Notes: generated from the sequence alone by a model not told the origin. Counted from the first letter of the stretch, positions 21,894 to 35,645 are shown. The stretch is DNA of 64,000 nt from Capillidium heterosporum (GCA_016630905.1 WBMQ01000003.1:1984001-2048000), one strand, 5' to 3'. Program-made: numbers and translations.

Positions 21894-23544
21894 ACTTGTT
21901 TAAAGTGAATATACCTTAGCTGGATTAAAAGATACTAGGTTGGAAATTAAGGAATAATAAATCCCAAATTTGGAACGAATCTTAGTGGCATATATAGTAA
22001 ATTGGCCTGATTCTCAGCCCAGGTTCACCTTTGGAATCTATTTTAGTAAACGTGCGACTTGTTTAGGCAAAAAGCAAATGGAATAAACATGTGTCTATAT
22101 TGAAGGGCGGAGTATCGACCTATTTAGATTGGATCAGTATTTCCTATATCTCCTTTTCATTTCTCATTTATGAGTATGACGAGGGTTTGGAGTTCTGAAA
22201 TAGCCAAAAATAGAATAATTTTGAGGTATTTATTGTCAAAAACTTTCTTGGGATGAGGTCCAAAAGTTGTGAGAAACGCTAGATTTCATGGGCGATATAT
22301 TTCGTCTCAAAATGGCACAAGTCCTAAGCTCATTAGCTGTATACTAGCTTGTTATTTTGCTAATTCGTACATATCATATTTAAAGTATTAAGCGAACCTA
22401 AAGGTGAGCTCTATGACTGTGTAGAAAAAAGTTGGCTTTGATATCGCCGATAAATCTTTTCAAGTATTTGAATGGCATATGTGCTGGTATGAGATTATAT
22501 TGGTTTAATGATATTGCATACTTTATTTCAAAGCAATTTGCTAGCATTAGCCCAAATGCTGTCGAAATTTGCTTCAAAGTTAACTTGAAGTAAATTTTCC
22601 TCCCTGACCGAGCATCCAAGTGAATAGTATATTGAAATTAGCTACAAAAATGTACAAATTTTGTGTAGGAAATGAAGTTTAATTATATTTTCTATAAGCA
22701 ACTAGTTGAAATCCATCCATGAGAGTGTCGCAAAATGTATCTACATCAACCTGCTATATATTGCACACCTTTTTGGGTACAGCTTCATATCAAGTATTTT
22801 ATATTTCAACCTATTTTTACGAACTTCTAACACTTCGTCCAAAACTGGACCTTATAGTATTTAAGAAAGTTCTTGGCTCTCACAACACTTTCAAAACTCT
22901 AGTTGAAGACAAGCGGTAGGTTATCACATCTGATACTTAACTAAACCACCTAAAAATAATGGACATACCTAGGTTAGCTATATAGTCAAAATTTATGATA
23001 CTGTGACATCTCCGATTTTCAAAGCTTGGAAATGACAAGTTACTCATTATACTTCCCAACAATCGGTAAGTCTTAAAGGAATCGATTAGCTAGCTTCAGA
23101 AACTGACTATACCGCATTAGGTCCTACTCCTACAAGTATAAATTATTGGAATCATCTACAAATATAATTTATTTAGGTCAAAACTCTTGGATTTTTATTT
23201 AAGAATAACAGATAATCGAATTGATATCAATGTAAAGTTTTGAATAGGGTAGCCATCCTACCATTGTAGATTTTTGACCCACATTTACATTCCAACTTTG
23301 CCAAACCAGAGCAAGCTGCATGTCTAGTAAAATCGATTAGAGAAGGGGCAGGAGTTTGGTCTTGAATTGGGAGCTAAACTTTATCTATCTGTAGAATATA
23401 AAGATCCAATAAGACTGACACAAAAGCCCATTATTGCTAAGTTTCGGGTTTATTTCAAATTTGGTACCTATAATATCGCTAAAATTTCGTAGGCTTCGGA
23501 CTAAATACTTAATAGTTCAGCTGTAGTATATATAAACTATATAT
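21894..23544. other. Gene-free stretch
   Basis: About 1.65 kb. Short frames at 22398-22619 (minus) and 22719-22919 (plus) have no promoter, signal or family features. Confidence 0.45.
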
Positions 23545-23595
23545 ACTTTTAAGGTAAATGCACGAATAGGTTTATATGGTATATAAATTACAGCC
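23545..23595 (+). promoter_or_regulatory. Promoter of member E
   Basis: ACTTTTAAGGTAAATGCACG (23545-23564) and TGGTATATAAATTACAGCC (23577-23595), about 45 bp before the ATG. Shared with D and F. Confidence 0.55.
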
Positions 23596-23636
23596 ACCTA
23601 CTGCCTACTACTCATCAAAAAAAAGTAAAAGGTAAA

Positions 23637-24035
23637 ATGAAGTTCTCATCAATCGTATCCCTACTCGTAGTCGCCTCCATCCAAGCAATTCAACCGTCTA
23701 TAGCGCTTAACAACGTTGCCCTAGGTCTGCGCTCCATTAATGATAATTTTAATATCTTCCAACTTGGCAAACGCCAGCTCGTACAGAAAGCTTTAGTCGC
23801 GCTTACCAAGCGGGACCTAGTTCCCAAATTTGTAGCAAATGTAGTGCGCACTGATGGGTTTACTAAAGGTATTAAAAATGGTGATTATATCGATAGAACT
23901 AAAGAAATACCTGAAGCGATAAGGTCCATTAGAAGTAGAAGGCAAGCGGCAGAAAATAAGAGATTGAGAGAAGAAGCAGAGAAAGCAAATAAAGCTCAGC
24001 AAGCTTTAGTTGGTTCGGGTACTAAATCCAACTAG
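23637..24035 (+). CDS. Secreted Kex2-type peptide precursor, member E
   Basis: 132 residues, one exon, start ATG at 23637 after AAAAGGTAAA. Signal peptide about 1-17 (MKFSSIVSLLVVASIQA). Core: LRSINDNFNIFQLG, Lys-Arg, QLVQKALVALT (11 residues), Lys-Arg, DLVPKFVANVVR. The C-terminus (about 95-132) is a strongly charged, probably helical segment with further dibasic pairs (RSRRQAAENKRLREEAEKAN). Spacing from the Arg of RSIN to the Lys-Arg (15 residues) and the 11-residue interval match every other member. Shares the upstream promoter block with D and F. No family known to me; function unknown. Confidence 0.85.
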   Translation: MKFSSIVSLLVVASIQAIQPSIALNNVALGLRSINDNFNIFQLGKRQLVQKALVALTKRDLVPKFVANVVRTDGFTKGIKNGDYIDRTKEIPEAIRSIRSRRQAAENKRLREEAEKANKAQQALVGSGTKSN

Positions 24036-25129
24036 ACAGCTAAGCCTCTCCTTTATAAGCACATAAATCCAAGGCTAATGTTTAGAAAGTACTCTACTTT
24101 AGTTTTTGGTTGTACCTCTACTATAGTTCTATATATAAAGCTTTTTTATATAGTGCTTAAATAAAAAATCTATTATACTTTATTCGAATATACACATTTT
24201 ATCAAAATATCTATAAATGTACAGTTTGTTGAAGATAATTGTATATTTAGACTATTTTTTCGACCTACAGGTAACTTTTTATACAGGTTTAATTCTTATA
24301 TTGTTTGGCATGTTGATTTTTGTTACTTGCGTACTGTCAAAGTGTTGCCATTAGATGGTACTTTGCAATGTCCGTTACTTGAAGGTTATAGAATTTCCTT
24401 ACCTTCCTTTCATCTGCAAAAGTGGCTCAGTGCAACAATCTATTGGTATTTACAAGAACCAATCGGTCTGAAGCGACAGCTACCTAATGGTTTAAAGTAG
24501 CTAGCTGAGATCCAGCTCCATAAAGAGGCAGGTAAGATTTGAAGCTTTGAAATTAACTTTAAGACTTATTCGAAGCTAAAGGAACTGGATATATGTTTAC
24601 ATTCCCATACTTTATAAATACATTAAAGGGGGGATACTTTAATTTTTTGTGAGACTATCGCTTTGAGTTGTTTTACATTTCGAATTGCTACTCCTTTTGC
24701 TTCAAAGCACTAGCTTTAGGTAAGTAAACTCCCTGTTTACCGAACTAACATTCCACTTTTGAAACTAAATTTTCGGTCCTTTATCTTCATCTTAGCATTG
24801 CACAAGCAATTTTGGTAAGATCCTATAAATTTGAAAGCTTATTACGTACGCTAACTACTACAAGTAATAGCAGGCTATTACTTTATAGCGTATGTAGATG
24901 GATAAGCTATATCATTCAAATAAAGTGTTTGTATATTCTTAATACCCTTATACCATTAAAATAGAATTACGTGCTCATCCTAATTTTTAACGATAGGTAA
25001 ATTTGGCCACTATAAAAAATTTCGGACTTGTTCCAAATTTGGTATTTATCATAATACCAGAATTTTCGAAATTCCAATCGAAATTGATACCTATTAGTCC
25101 GATTCGAATACATATAATTCATACATCTA
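24036..25129. other. Intergenic stretch between members E and F
   Basis: About 1.1 kb, AT-rich. No supported feature. Confidence 0.45.
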
Positions 25130-25176
25130 ATTTTAAGGCATATACAATTTTTTGAACTGATATATAAACTACAGCC
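25130..25176 (+). promoter_or_regulatory. Promoter of member F
   Basis: ATTTTAAGGCATATACAATT (25130-25149) and TGATATATAAACTACAGCC (25158-25176), about 50 bp before the ATG at 25224. The first block is nearly identical to that of member A 22 kb away; the second matches D and E. Confidence 0.55.
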
Positions 25177-25223
25177 ATCATCATCCATCATTTTAACAAA
25201 ACAAACCAAAAGTGAAAAACAGA

Positions 25224-25541
25224 ATGAAATTTTCAACCACTCTACCCCTCCTCGTAGTCACCACCATTCAAGCTGTCCGACCACTTGCATCGCTTAACGA
25301 CGTCGCCAAAGGCCTGCGCTCTATCAATAATAAAATGACCCCTTTCGAACTTGACAAGCGACAGCTGGCAATCGAGGCTTTAACTATGCTTACTAAGCGC
25401 ACTCATGTGTCCAACTTGGTAACCCATGTAGTACGGAATCTACCAAACTTAGGACCAGCCATTGAAAGGAAACATAAGATAGAAGATTTAAAAAAGAAGA
25501 AAAAGGCTTTAGAACAACAAATTGCAAATAATGCAAATTAG
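25224..25541 (+). CDS. Secreted Kex2-type peptide precursor, member F
   Basis: 105 residues, one exon. Start taken at MKFSTTLPLL (25224) to match the paralogues; the in-frame codon four residues earlier (25212) is GTG. Signal peptide about 1-17. Core: LRSINNKMTPFELD, Lys-Arg, QLAIEALTMLT (11 residues), Lys-Arg, THVSNLVTHVVRNLPN. The tail is short and Lys-rich (KHKIEDLKKKKKALEQQ), probably helical. Together with D and E it forms the second cluster of the family. Function unknown. Confidence 0.85.
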   Translation: MKFSTTLPLLVVTTIQAVRPLASLNDVAKGLRSINNKMTPFELDKRQLAIEALTMLTKRTHVSNLVTHVVRNLPNLGPAIERKHKIEDLKKKKKALEQQIANNAN

Positions 25542-26109
25542 GTTTTGGGTTTTAGTTCAAGTGAATCTTACTCCTAGCATTTAAAGCTCAATGTTAACTT
25601 TGGATTGGCCTCTGATTATATCTCCCAAATCATGACTTCAACACATCCTTTTATTAAAGCTAATAAACAATATTAGGCATACTGTTTAAAGCAGTTTCTT
25701 TATTTACCTACTTGTTTCCAGTTTAAAATTGTTTAATGCTTTTGATAATAAAAACAAATTATTGTAGTCCAAATTTTTGTCAATATCGATGGAATAGATG
25801 CTTTAATGCAAAGTATAAGGAACTTTCAATTATGTTGAAAGCGGTATATACAACTATTGATTTAGATATCAAGGCTAATGAACCAACTAAAGTTTGCATG
25901 GGTAAACTCAAAGAATCTTTGGTTAGGAAGATGTCGATTTATCTCTACCTACATATCTAGATTACTTAAACATAAATATAAAAGTAAAGACCTACTTTAA
26001 AGATAGTGGATATTCAAAATAAGCAATATAAAACCAAATATAACTATCAGTTTTATTTATTGGAACTTATTGTAGCTTGTATTCCTACATCTAAATGGAA
26101 GGTACTTAT
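25542..26109. other. Intergenic stretch
   Basis: About 570 bp. A frame at 25736-25960 is not supported. Near 26050, CCAATAAATAAAAC on the minus strand is the likely polyadenylation signal of the gene at 26110-26283. Confidence 0.4.
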
Positions 26110-26283
26110 CTAAACTTTGACGTGGTGGCCGTGATTTTCAGCCTGTTTAATATCTCGCTTATTGATATGGTTATGGCTACCCTTTGCGATCTCACGCTTT
26201 TTGAGGTGGTTTGAAGCATCATTTAAAGATATGACCAACGTAAAGGTTAATAGGATTATAGTAACTACTGCTATTGATTTTAT
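26110..26283 (-). pseudogene. Tiny secreted His-rich Kex2-type peptide; start codon is ATA
   Basis: The frame reads from codon ATA at 26283 (expected ATG) through a hydrophobic signal-like segment (SIAVVTIILLTFTLVIS) and a short pro-region to a stop at 26110, about 57 codons. Two Lys-Arg sites enclose EIAKGSHNHIN and release a His-rich C-terminus DIKQAENHGHHVKV. The AENxxH...H ending resembles the gene at 26950-27090 (DAENSDHCGHPH). CAATAAA follows the stop. No ATG in this frame lies upstream before a stop (TAG 15 bp before). A point mutation of ATG to ATA is the simplest reading; use of a near-AUG start cannot be excluded. Confidence 0.55.
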
Positions 26284-26949
26284 GTTTTCCTATTTACTAT
26301 TTTTCTCTATTGAGGTATGAGCCATATTTTTGTAGGATGAAAGATAAAGCTATCAGTGTAAGATAATTGTCACAAAGGAATAGATGGAGCGTTGATCATT
26401 ACTATTAATCTGAGTGCTACTGCGTTTTGATAAGCTAGACAATTTTAGAGATGAAATTTGTAGCTAAAGCTGTAAGTTTTTCGATCCAATGTAGCAGCAA
26501 TTTTTAAAGGTGGTATGAATTGGAAGTAGAGCTTCAAATTGCCACTCTATAAATGTTAAACCGATCAACTTTTGCTATTGTATGCGCACTTTATAAATTT
26601 CAAATAGGAATGATGGACTTGATTGTTGAATAGTGTGTCCATACCTCTAAACTTTTATATTTGAGTGCAAAATTCTTTTCAATTTAATTTGTCATTTTGA
26701 CTACCTACCTACTAAGTGGCCTTTAGATTTTGATTAGATTAAGGCTCTACTTTCAGCTACATATTTAGCCAATTTGCACCTGAATAGAAGCATAAAGTAA
26801 AATGGTAATTAAAGGCAGCATATATGTAAAAATGTAGAAAAAGCTATCGATAAATGATAGTAAAAACAATAAAATAGACATCAGTTCAGTTTATTGATAG
26901 ATTTAAGCTATTCAAGTTCGGAAACCATCCCTTAAACCGTAACCCAAGT

Positions 26950-27090
26950 TTAATGGGGATGGCCACAGTGATCGCTATTTTCAGCATCTTTGCCACAACT
27001 ACTTAAAGGTTCGTTACTGGGTGTGTTGGTGATAGGCACAGCTAGTACCTGAACTAACAAAGCGAGACCAACTAAAACTAAAAACTTCAT
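26950..27090 (-). CDS. Tiny secreted peptide, 46 residues, Cys/His-rich end
   Basis: ATG at 27090 opens MKFLVLVGLALLVQVLA (signal peptide). The mature part is about 29 residues, VPITNTPSNEPLSS then CGKDAENSDHCGHPH, with two Cys and three His close together, enough for one disulphide or a small metal site (inference). TATAAAAGC lies about 45 bp upstream on the same strand (27135-27143), and CTATCAATAAACT about 50 bp past the stop gives a polyadenylation signal. Related by signal peptide to 17969-18118 and by C-terminus to 26110-26283. Function unknown. Confidence 0.65.
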   Translation of the reverse strand: MKFLVLVGLALLVQVLAVPITNTPSNEPLSSCGKDAENSDHCGHPH

Positions 27091-29514
27091 TGTTATTTTT
27101 TGATTCTTTATTTTGTAAATTGAGAGTAAGAAATGCTTTTATAGAATTGAAGGTGACTAAGTTAATGTACTATAAAACTTTTGATAGCTATTGATGGGAT
27201 GGTGATCGCTATAAGCTTTACTACTCAGCTTTGAATTGATATAAGTCTGAAATGATTTCCAACTGATAGTTTTGTAAACTACTACAAGATCGACTTGTAA
27301 TAGTGGAATAAGTTTAGCAGTTCAAAAGTCGATTTTCTTTATAGTAGATTTTGATCAAAGTAAATGATTTGACTTTTTGGATTGTAGAGTAGAGAAGATA
27401 TAGTCAACTAAACAAACTACTAGCCAAAGTTGAATTTATAAAAATAGGATTGTGTAAGTAGCTAGGCTACTTTGAACCGTTTTGATAATGACTAGACATA
27501 CATTTACTTATCTCAGTATAGTAGGTTTCTAGAAATTTTATTGAGCCAGTTTTCAATAGATATTTAGTTTTATAGCAATGATGCAATGAATTGGAAAGCT
27601 GACCAAAGAACTGGGAATTTCAATATGACGTTGTAACTTTCATTGTTACCTAACTTTATAGTGCTTTAATCTGATGAAATAGGTTGCATCTTAGTTTCTT
27701 GTTAATATTGCAAAGTTGATTATCTACACCTTCAAAAATTGCATTGGATTCAAAGTGAAGGATAAGTAGCAGTCGATTAAAAGTAAGGTCCAGTTATCAT
27801 GAATCGTAGTTAGTTAGGAAAGAGGGATAGAATATCGAAAGCTTTTGAAGTTTGAGGAAGTATAAAAGTGATCGACTATTTAATAATGGAACTCAAATTG
27901 AGATAGCTTAAAGGATAAGGTCTTTCGATGCATTTAATGAGGTACCTTTTTCATTTTTGTAATTTTTATATTAGTATACAAATTAAATTGCTTTTACAGC
28001 TACTAATGCCCATCTATTTTGAAAAATCAGATTTATTCAAATATTGAATTACACTTTATTGACCACCCATTAAAAAGTAATAGCACCAAGTTAAAGGTTA
28101 CTTTCAAGTCCAATCTCCATAGTCTAATTATAGTTAAAAGACACAACGAAACCCATAGTACTTGTGGTTAATTTCTTCAACTCCAACAAATTAAGAGAAG
28201 CTTTCAGCTTTAGTCAAGACTTAACTTTGGAAGAATGCTACATTTTCTTAGGTGTAACTGTTAATGGAGAGATTAGTTTTATGTCTTTTGTAAGTTTTAA
28301 ATTAATAAAGTAGCTATGTTGCCTAAACTCATTCGAACCTTCAGTTTGGAAATAATCGCACTTTGCTATGAATTACCTTACAAGTGCTACATCGAAAAGA
28401 GGCCTAGGGTAGCCAAGGAATCAACAGGCATTTGAGCTTAAATTTCATAACAAAGAGACTTGTAAGTTGGTTAAGCAGGTAAGCTTGGCTACTATAACTC
28501 TAAAACAGAGCATAAAGACTTTTACGTTCAATAGCCACCATTATGGTGGTGAACATGAGCTGAGGCTGGTTGATTTTTTATCTTTTAGTTTATACAAGGC
28601 TTAAGTAAGCCATCCTTTAGAGATAACTTCATATCTTCTCTCTACTTACCCTCTTACTAGAGATATTAAAGGGGTTCGACTTTGTTGACATGAAATCGGT
28701 AAACTTTTGACTTGAGATTGACCCTATATCCACTTTTACTTAATTTACGACTTGCTGCTAACAATTCAACTTTCAGTAAAATTCATTATATATTGTTGGT
28801 ACATAGTTTTGATTTTATAGTTTAAATAAGGTTAGTTCCCTTTGCTTTGTGTTGAATATAATCAAATTTTACTATTGAAAGTTAATATGCTACTTTATTA
28901 GCTCCCTATAAAGTGAGCAAAGAGCGTAGTTACTCTATATGTTGGTAGCAAATTTAATATGTTACTTATAGATTCTGTTATGAGCTATCCTTTGATTTTT
29001 ACTAGTTGGAATGTTGTGCTTCAATTATGTTGATGGATAGTTCTTATATACTGTGTTTCAATACTTTTATTGAAGCACGTTAAGCACTACAATCAAATAA
29101 ATATTATATTTGACTTTCAACTTTTAAAGCAACAATTTTATCGGATTTATTAGTTTTTTATATTGGTATTGAGTTTTATATATATATAATGTTTGTATTC
29201 ATAAAAATATGACATAGTTAGTATTAAGCTTCAGTACAAATGCCGTAAATAATAGACATGTATAATACGAGGATAGCATGGTTGTATTTTCTAACTCTTG
29301 AACTGGGTTTATTGGTATACTAAACTTTCCCTTGCACAACTCCACTTCAAAACTTCAAAGCCAAATCAAACTAATTGGATAGAATTTCACCCAAAAACAT
29401 TATGCTCCAAAAGAAACTTATTAAAGGCAAAAAATTCAAATCATTAGGATTCAGTTCAAGTTGGCAGATAAATTAGCTCTTTCTACAACTGACCACTGCT
29501 TACATTGAATAATA
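27091..29514. other. Gene-free AT-rich stretch
   Basis: About 2.4 kb separating the secreted-peptide region from the housekeeping block. Nothing supported on either strand. Confidence 0.45.
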
Positions 29515-31672
<2,158 letters not shown>

Positions 31673-32511
31673 GTTGATTTATTTTATTTTTTGGCATGTA
31701 ATAAATTGTAGTTTTGTAGTTTGTTTATATGAAAGCCCTGGGGTTTGATAGTGATGTAAATGGTAGTCGATATTTATTTTGACTATTTTTCTACTAGTTA
31801 TAGGTTGGCACAGGTTAAAAATGTGAGACTAGTGGTTTGATATTTATGATTGAATTCTTTTAAAAGTGAATTTTTATGTAGCAATGTTTATGTGAAGTCT
31901 ATGACCTTTTGCCAGCCTTGTATTTTAAATGTCAAAGTTGCTGGTATTTCAATTTAGATGAGAGCAGTAAATGGAGTTGTAAGCCAGTTGAAGGTAAATT
32001 GAAATTTATAAGAAGGATGGTGGAAGTAACTTTGGGTTAAACCAAAAGCTATTGATGTACCTAGTGGGATCTTCAAACTACTGCAGAGCTATAAGATTTA
32101 CTTTTTGGTAATTGGTAGTAGGTCACTGTAAACTTTTAAACTTGAGTCGTTAATAAGAACACATTCGTTCTCAATGCAAATCAACTTTTACAAAACATAA
32201 GTTTCGTTTAAAGGAACTACTTGTTGGCTCTATTTAAACGATTGCACCTTAAATAAGGCTTTGTTAGAGATGTATACTATTGAAAATAGATTGACAATGT
32301 TGAGGCTGGGTTTAATTTTTATTAGCATCTGCTCGAATTCAATACGCCAAGCTACTTCGGAACTGATGGATTCTTTGTTTGGAATTAGCAATTTAGATTG
32401 AATAAACTTTTGCAAATTTTCAAACTTTACAACATTGCAACAGAAATTTATAGAGCCTTTACCTTTTTTTCAACTATCTACACTAAATTTAAATCGAATT
32501 GAAATTACAGC
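31673..32511. other. Intergenic stretch
   Basis: 3' flank of the kinase and 5' flank of the IPI1 gene. No other feature supported. Confidence 0.45.
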
Positions 32512-34969
32512 ATGGGAAAGACCAAGAAGAAACAACAGAAAGTTGAAGATTTTAAAGTACCTATACCTTTGTTTATATATATCTTTATTAACATTTATGT
32601 TTTTTATTTCCTTTTCCTCTTCTATAGAAACCCAAACTCAAAGTTGGTAAGACTAAGAAGCCTGCTTCCAACGTTACCAACACCAGCTTCCAGAGTCAAG
32701 CTATTATATTACCTACCCAAAGTAACTTGGTGGACTCGTCGAAAGATAGTTTGGTAACTAGTCGCAATCAGAATTTGAAGACTTTGCTGGCTCAACTCAA
32801 CCACCATAATAGCAATGTAAGAAAGGAGGCTATTTTAGGGATGATGGAGTTGTTGATCAAGTACCCACAGTTGTTTAATTATGAGTTGGGTAGCGTATGT
32901 TTGAGTATTGGCAAGTTGGTGATGGATCCGGTAACTTTTTTGGTTTTGTTTTTAAGCCTTTAACTTTATTTTTTAAATAGGATAGTATAGTCCGTAGCAC
33001 CTTGCTAAAGTTTTTAGAGACCTGCTTGCTGGAAGCTTATACGAGTTCACAAATACCTAAAGGAAGTTTAACACCATATCTTAGCAATTTGATCCTAAGA
33101 ACTTCAGCTGCTATGACCAATATTCTGGAGGAAATTAGACAGGATAGTTTGAAATTTTTGAATGTGTTTGCCAAAATCGACAATGGGGTTCTGTTGAGTT
33201 ATTTTGATAAACTTTTACCTAATTTCTTGAGCCTGTTGAAGCTAAAGGATGCGTCAAAGCCTAGCCATAGCGTCAAAGGTAATTTTTCAGATGATAGGAT
33301 TTTGAATGCTAATTGTGTTTTTCATTGTAGATAATTTTACCAAGTTAAACAACAGTGAGTTGATGAATCAGAAGGTATGTAATTTCATTATCACCTAAAT
33401 ACCTATTTTTAATTTTATTTTGTAGTCCAAAGTGTTCATCATGGCCCAGTTCCTCAACTATCTCCAATCGGTTATCCAATACTTCGATTCCAAGTACCTA
33501 CTCTTTTTACATTTTATCTTTGTTAAAATTTCGTTTTTAAATAGTAAGACCGACTCGACTACCAGCTACAGCAACCAACTTAATCCACACCTAAACCTCT
33601 ACAACAACACGGTCAACTTACTAAATATGAACAAAAATTTTTACGACTCCATCCAGAATATGAAAAGTACGGTTGCTAACTTCAGTTTGGGTGGAAGTAA
33701 GGACCCGTTGTATTTAACTTTGGTTGAGGTAGCTTTGCATTTTAGGCCGTATTTTAATGTACATATTACTTTATAGACGACCGATATGTTGCTACCTTTC
33801 CTCATCGAGACTTGGGTCGAAGGGGTGGGATATCTCATTAGTACCGATCAGTTGAAGTTAGATGACAACTTGAAGCTGCTGAATGTCACAGCTCAGCTTT
33901 TGAATTTGACCTACACGTTCAATTTCAACTACAAGGTACCAATTCTACACCCAATTTTATTTTTTAGTAATTTGATTTAGGATACTGCCAAGACCACCCC
34001 CGAAAAACTTATAAAGTTCGTATTGCCTCACTTTCCCATCGGTGAGCACCATAGAATCGCCAAAGATAGCAAAGTTTTAGACGCTGTCCAAACTACCAAC
34101 GTCAGTATATGTAGTTGTGTCGCTTTGCATTGGAATTTGATCGGGGATAGTAGTGCTAACGTCAAAAATAGAGTTTCTAAATTTTTGATGGAGTTGGTGG
34201 ATGGGACTACTACCAGCCATTTAAATTTGAATTTGGTGCAGAACGTACTACCAACTTTCAAGTGGCTATTGAATAGTGCTGATGTCGAGGTGGGAAAGCA
34301 GTTATTTTCGGTAAGAATTGAGTTTAAGCTTTGTATAATAATGTATACTTTGTAGAATCTGTTGAAGTTGACGACTACGACCAATAACTTGGAGATCAAG
34401 TTCCTGGTTTTGGATTTTGTTTTAAGTTATTTGAGTTTGAACTTTCCCACCTATCCTAAGCTGATAGATAGGAATACTATTCTGCTAGTAGAAAGTTTAG
34501 ATCTGTACGCTTGGTACTTGGAATTGGTAAAGTCAACTGATATCAACTTTTGGAAGTCAGACCCACGCACTATGGTAACCATTTTTGCTAAAATAAAGCT
34601 TCCCTTTCTAATATATACGCTACTTTTTATATCTCATAGGTCGTGCTAACTTTGATCCACCATACTATCCAGTTCATCCAACCCAACTTAAGGTTAACCT
34701 CCCAAACCTCATTGATTGACCTATGCCAGCACCTATTTAAACTTTTAACATCCACCTTCAATGATCCACAGTTGGAAGAGCTGCGGCTTAAAGTGATAGC
34801 TATTTTGAAATCCGTCTCCAATTTTACAAAATCCAATCTTAGTAGCATCGACTTGAAAAGTTCATTTTCGAAGTTGGTAATGGAACTTCAATCCAACTTT
34901 AAGAGAAGCGAAGCGGATTATAAGATGAGGGTAGCTGTAGAATACCTGTTCCAGGAGGTTCGGGTTTAA
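32512..34969 (+). CDS. IPI1: Ipi1/TEX10-family pre-rRNA processing protein
   Basis: Ten exons: 32512-32556, 32628-32930, 32981-33278, 33331-33374, 33426-33493, 33545-33728, 33777-33935, 33981-34310, 34356-34574, 34640-34969. Joined 1980 nt, 659 residues, introns 45-71 nt. The N-terminus carries the family mark: MGKTKKKQQKVEDFK then KPKLKVGKTKKPASNVTNTS and FQSQAIILP. It is followed by alpha-helical HEAT-like repeats (LLAQLNHHNSNVRKEAILGM; DSIVRSTLLKFLETCL; RTSAAMTNILEEIRQDSLKF). In yeast, Ipi1 is part of the Rix1 complex that processes ITS2 and accompanies pre-60S particles through the nucleus; the same role is inferred. One intron (33494-33544) is a multiple of three and stays open in frame, so it could be missed by simple gene prediction. 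Intact. Confidence 0.85.
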
Positions 34970-35562
34970 CTTTGAAGGAAAAGGAATGAAACAAATTTCA
35001 AGATATAGAGACTACCAACTTCCCCTTTTGGATCAGTAGGATTTAGTTTAAGATTTGTAGATGACATTTATAGAATTCAAAAGTGTTTGGTCGCCGTATC
35101 GAATACGTGTATTAAAGTTTGTGTTTTGTAAAGTTGATATAGAAAAGTAGATAAATATTAAATTGGTTACAGTAGACACTATTTAGTTTTTTGCCTTTTT
35201 CATCAAGGTTGTTAGAATTTAATATCACTTTTACCAGTACTATATTAATACCTTTTATCCTATATATACATTAAACTTTAACTAAAGAATCCTTCTCAAG
35301 ACTAAATGATTAGAAGGATGAAAAAAAATAGATAGAAAACTTGATAGATATGAATTCTAAATATATATATATTATATATCAACTATTTACTAAGGTATAT
35401 AATAATATTTCGTTCTTTTGTTTAATATGAAGGTGTAGACGGTTTTAGAAACACATCCAAACTTTTCGAATTCAAAAGCAAAGGTATCAAAAGAATCAAC
35501 CCATTCAAACGAGCCCTTAAATTTCTAAAAGTATATGTAGGTACTTAACTATAACTCTGCAT

Positions 35563-35645
35563 GGACAGATGGCCGAGTCGGTCTAAGGCGTCACGTTAAG
35601 GCCGTGATCTCTTCGGAGGCGTGAGTTCGAATCTCACTTTGTTCA
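35563..35645 (+). tRNA. tRNA-Leu (anticodon AAG)
   Basis: 83 nt, no intron. Acceptor GGACAGA pairs with TTTGTTC, including G-U pairs, with discriminator A. D arm GCC...GGC; anticodon stem TCACG/CGTGA encloses loop TTAAGGC (anticodon AAG, reads CUU/CUC codons). Long class II variable arm (TCTCTTCGGAGGC). T arm GTGAG-TTCGAAT-CTCAC. Internal A box TGGCCGAGTCGG and B box GTTCGAATC are intact. Confidence 0.93.

Noticed and set aside
22398..22919. Two short frames as further secreted-family members
   Set aside because: No signal peptide, no Lys-Arg brackets and no shared promoter.
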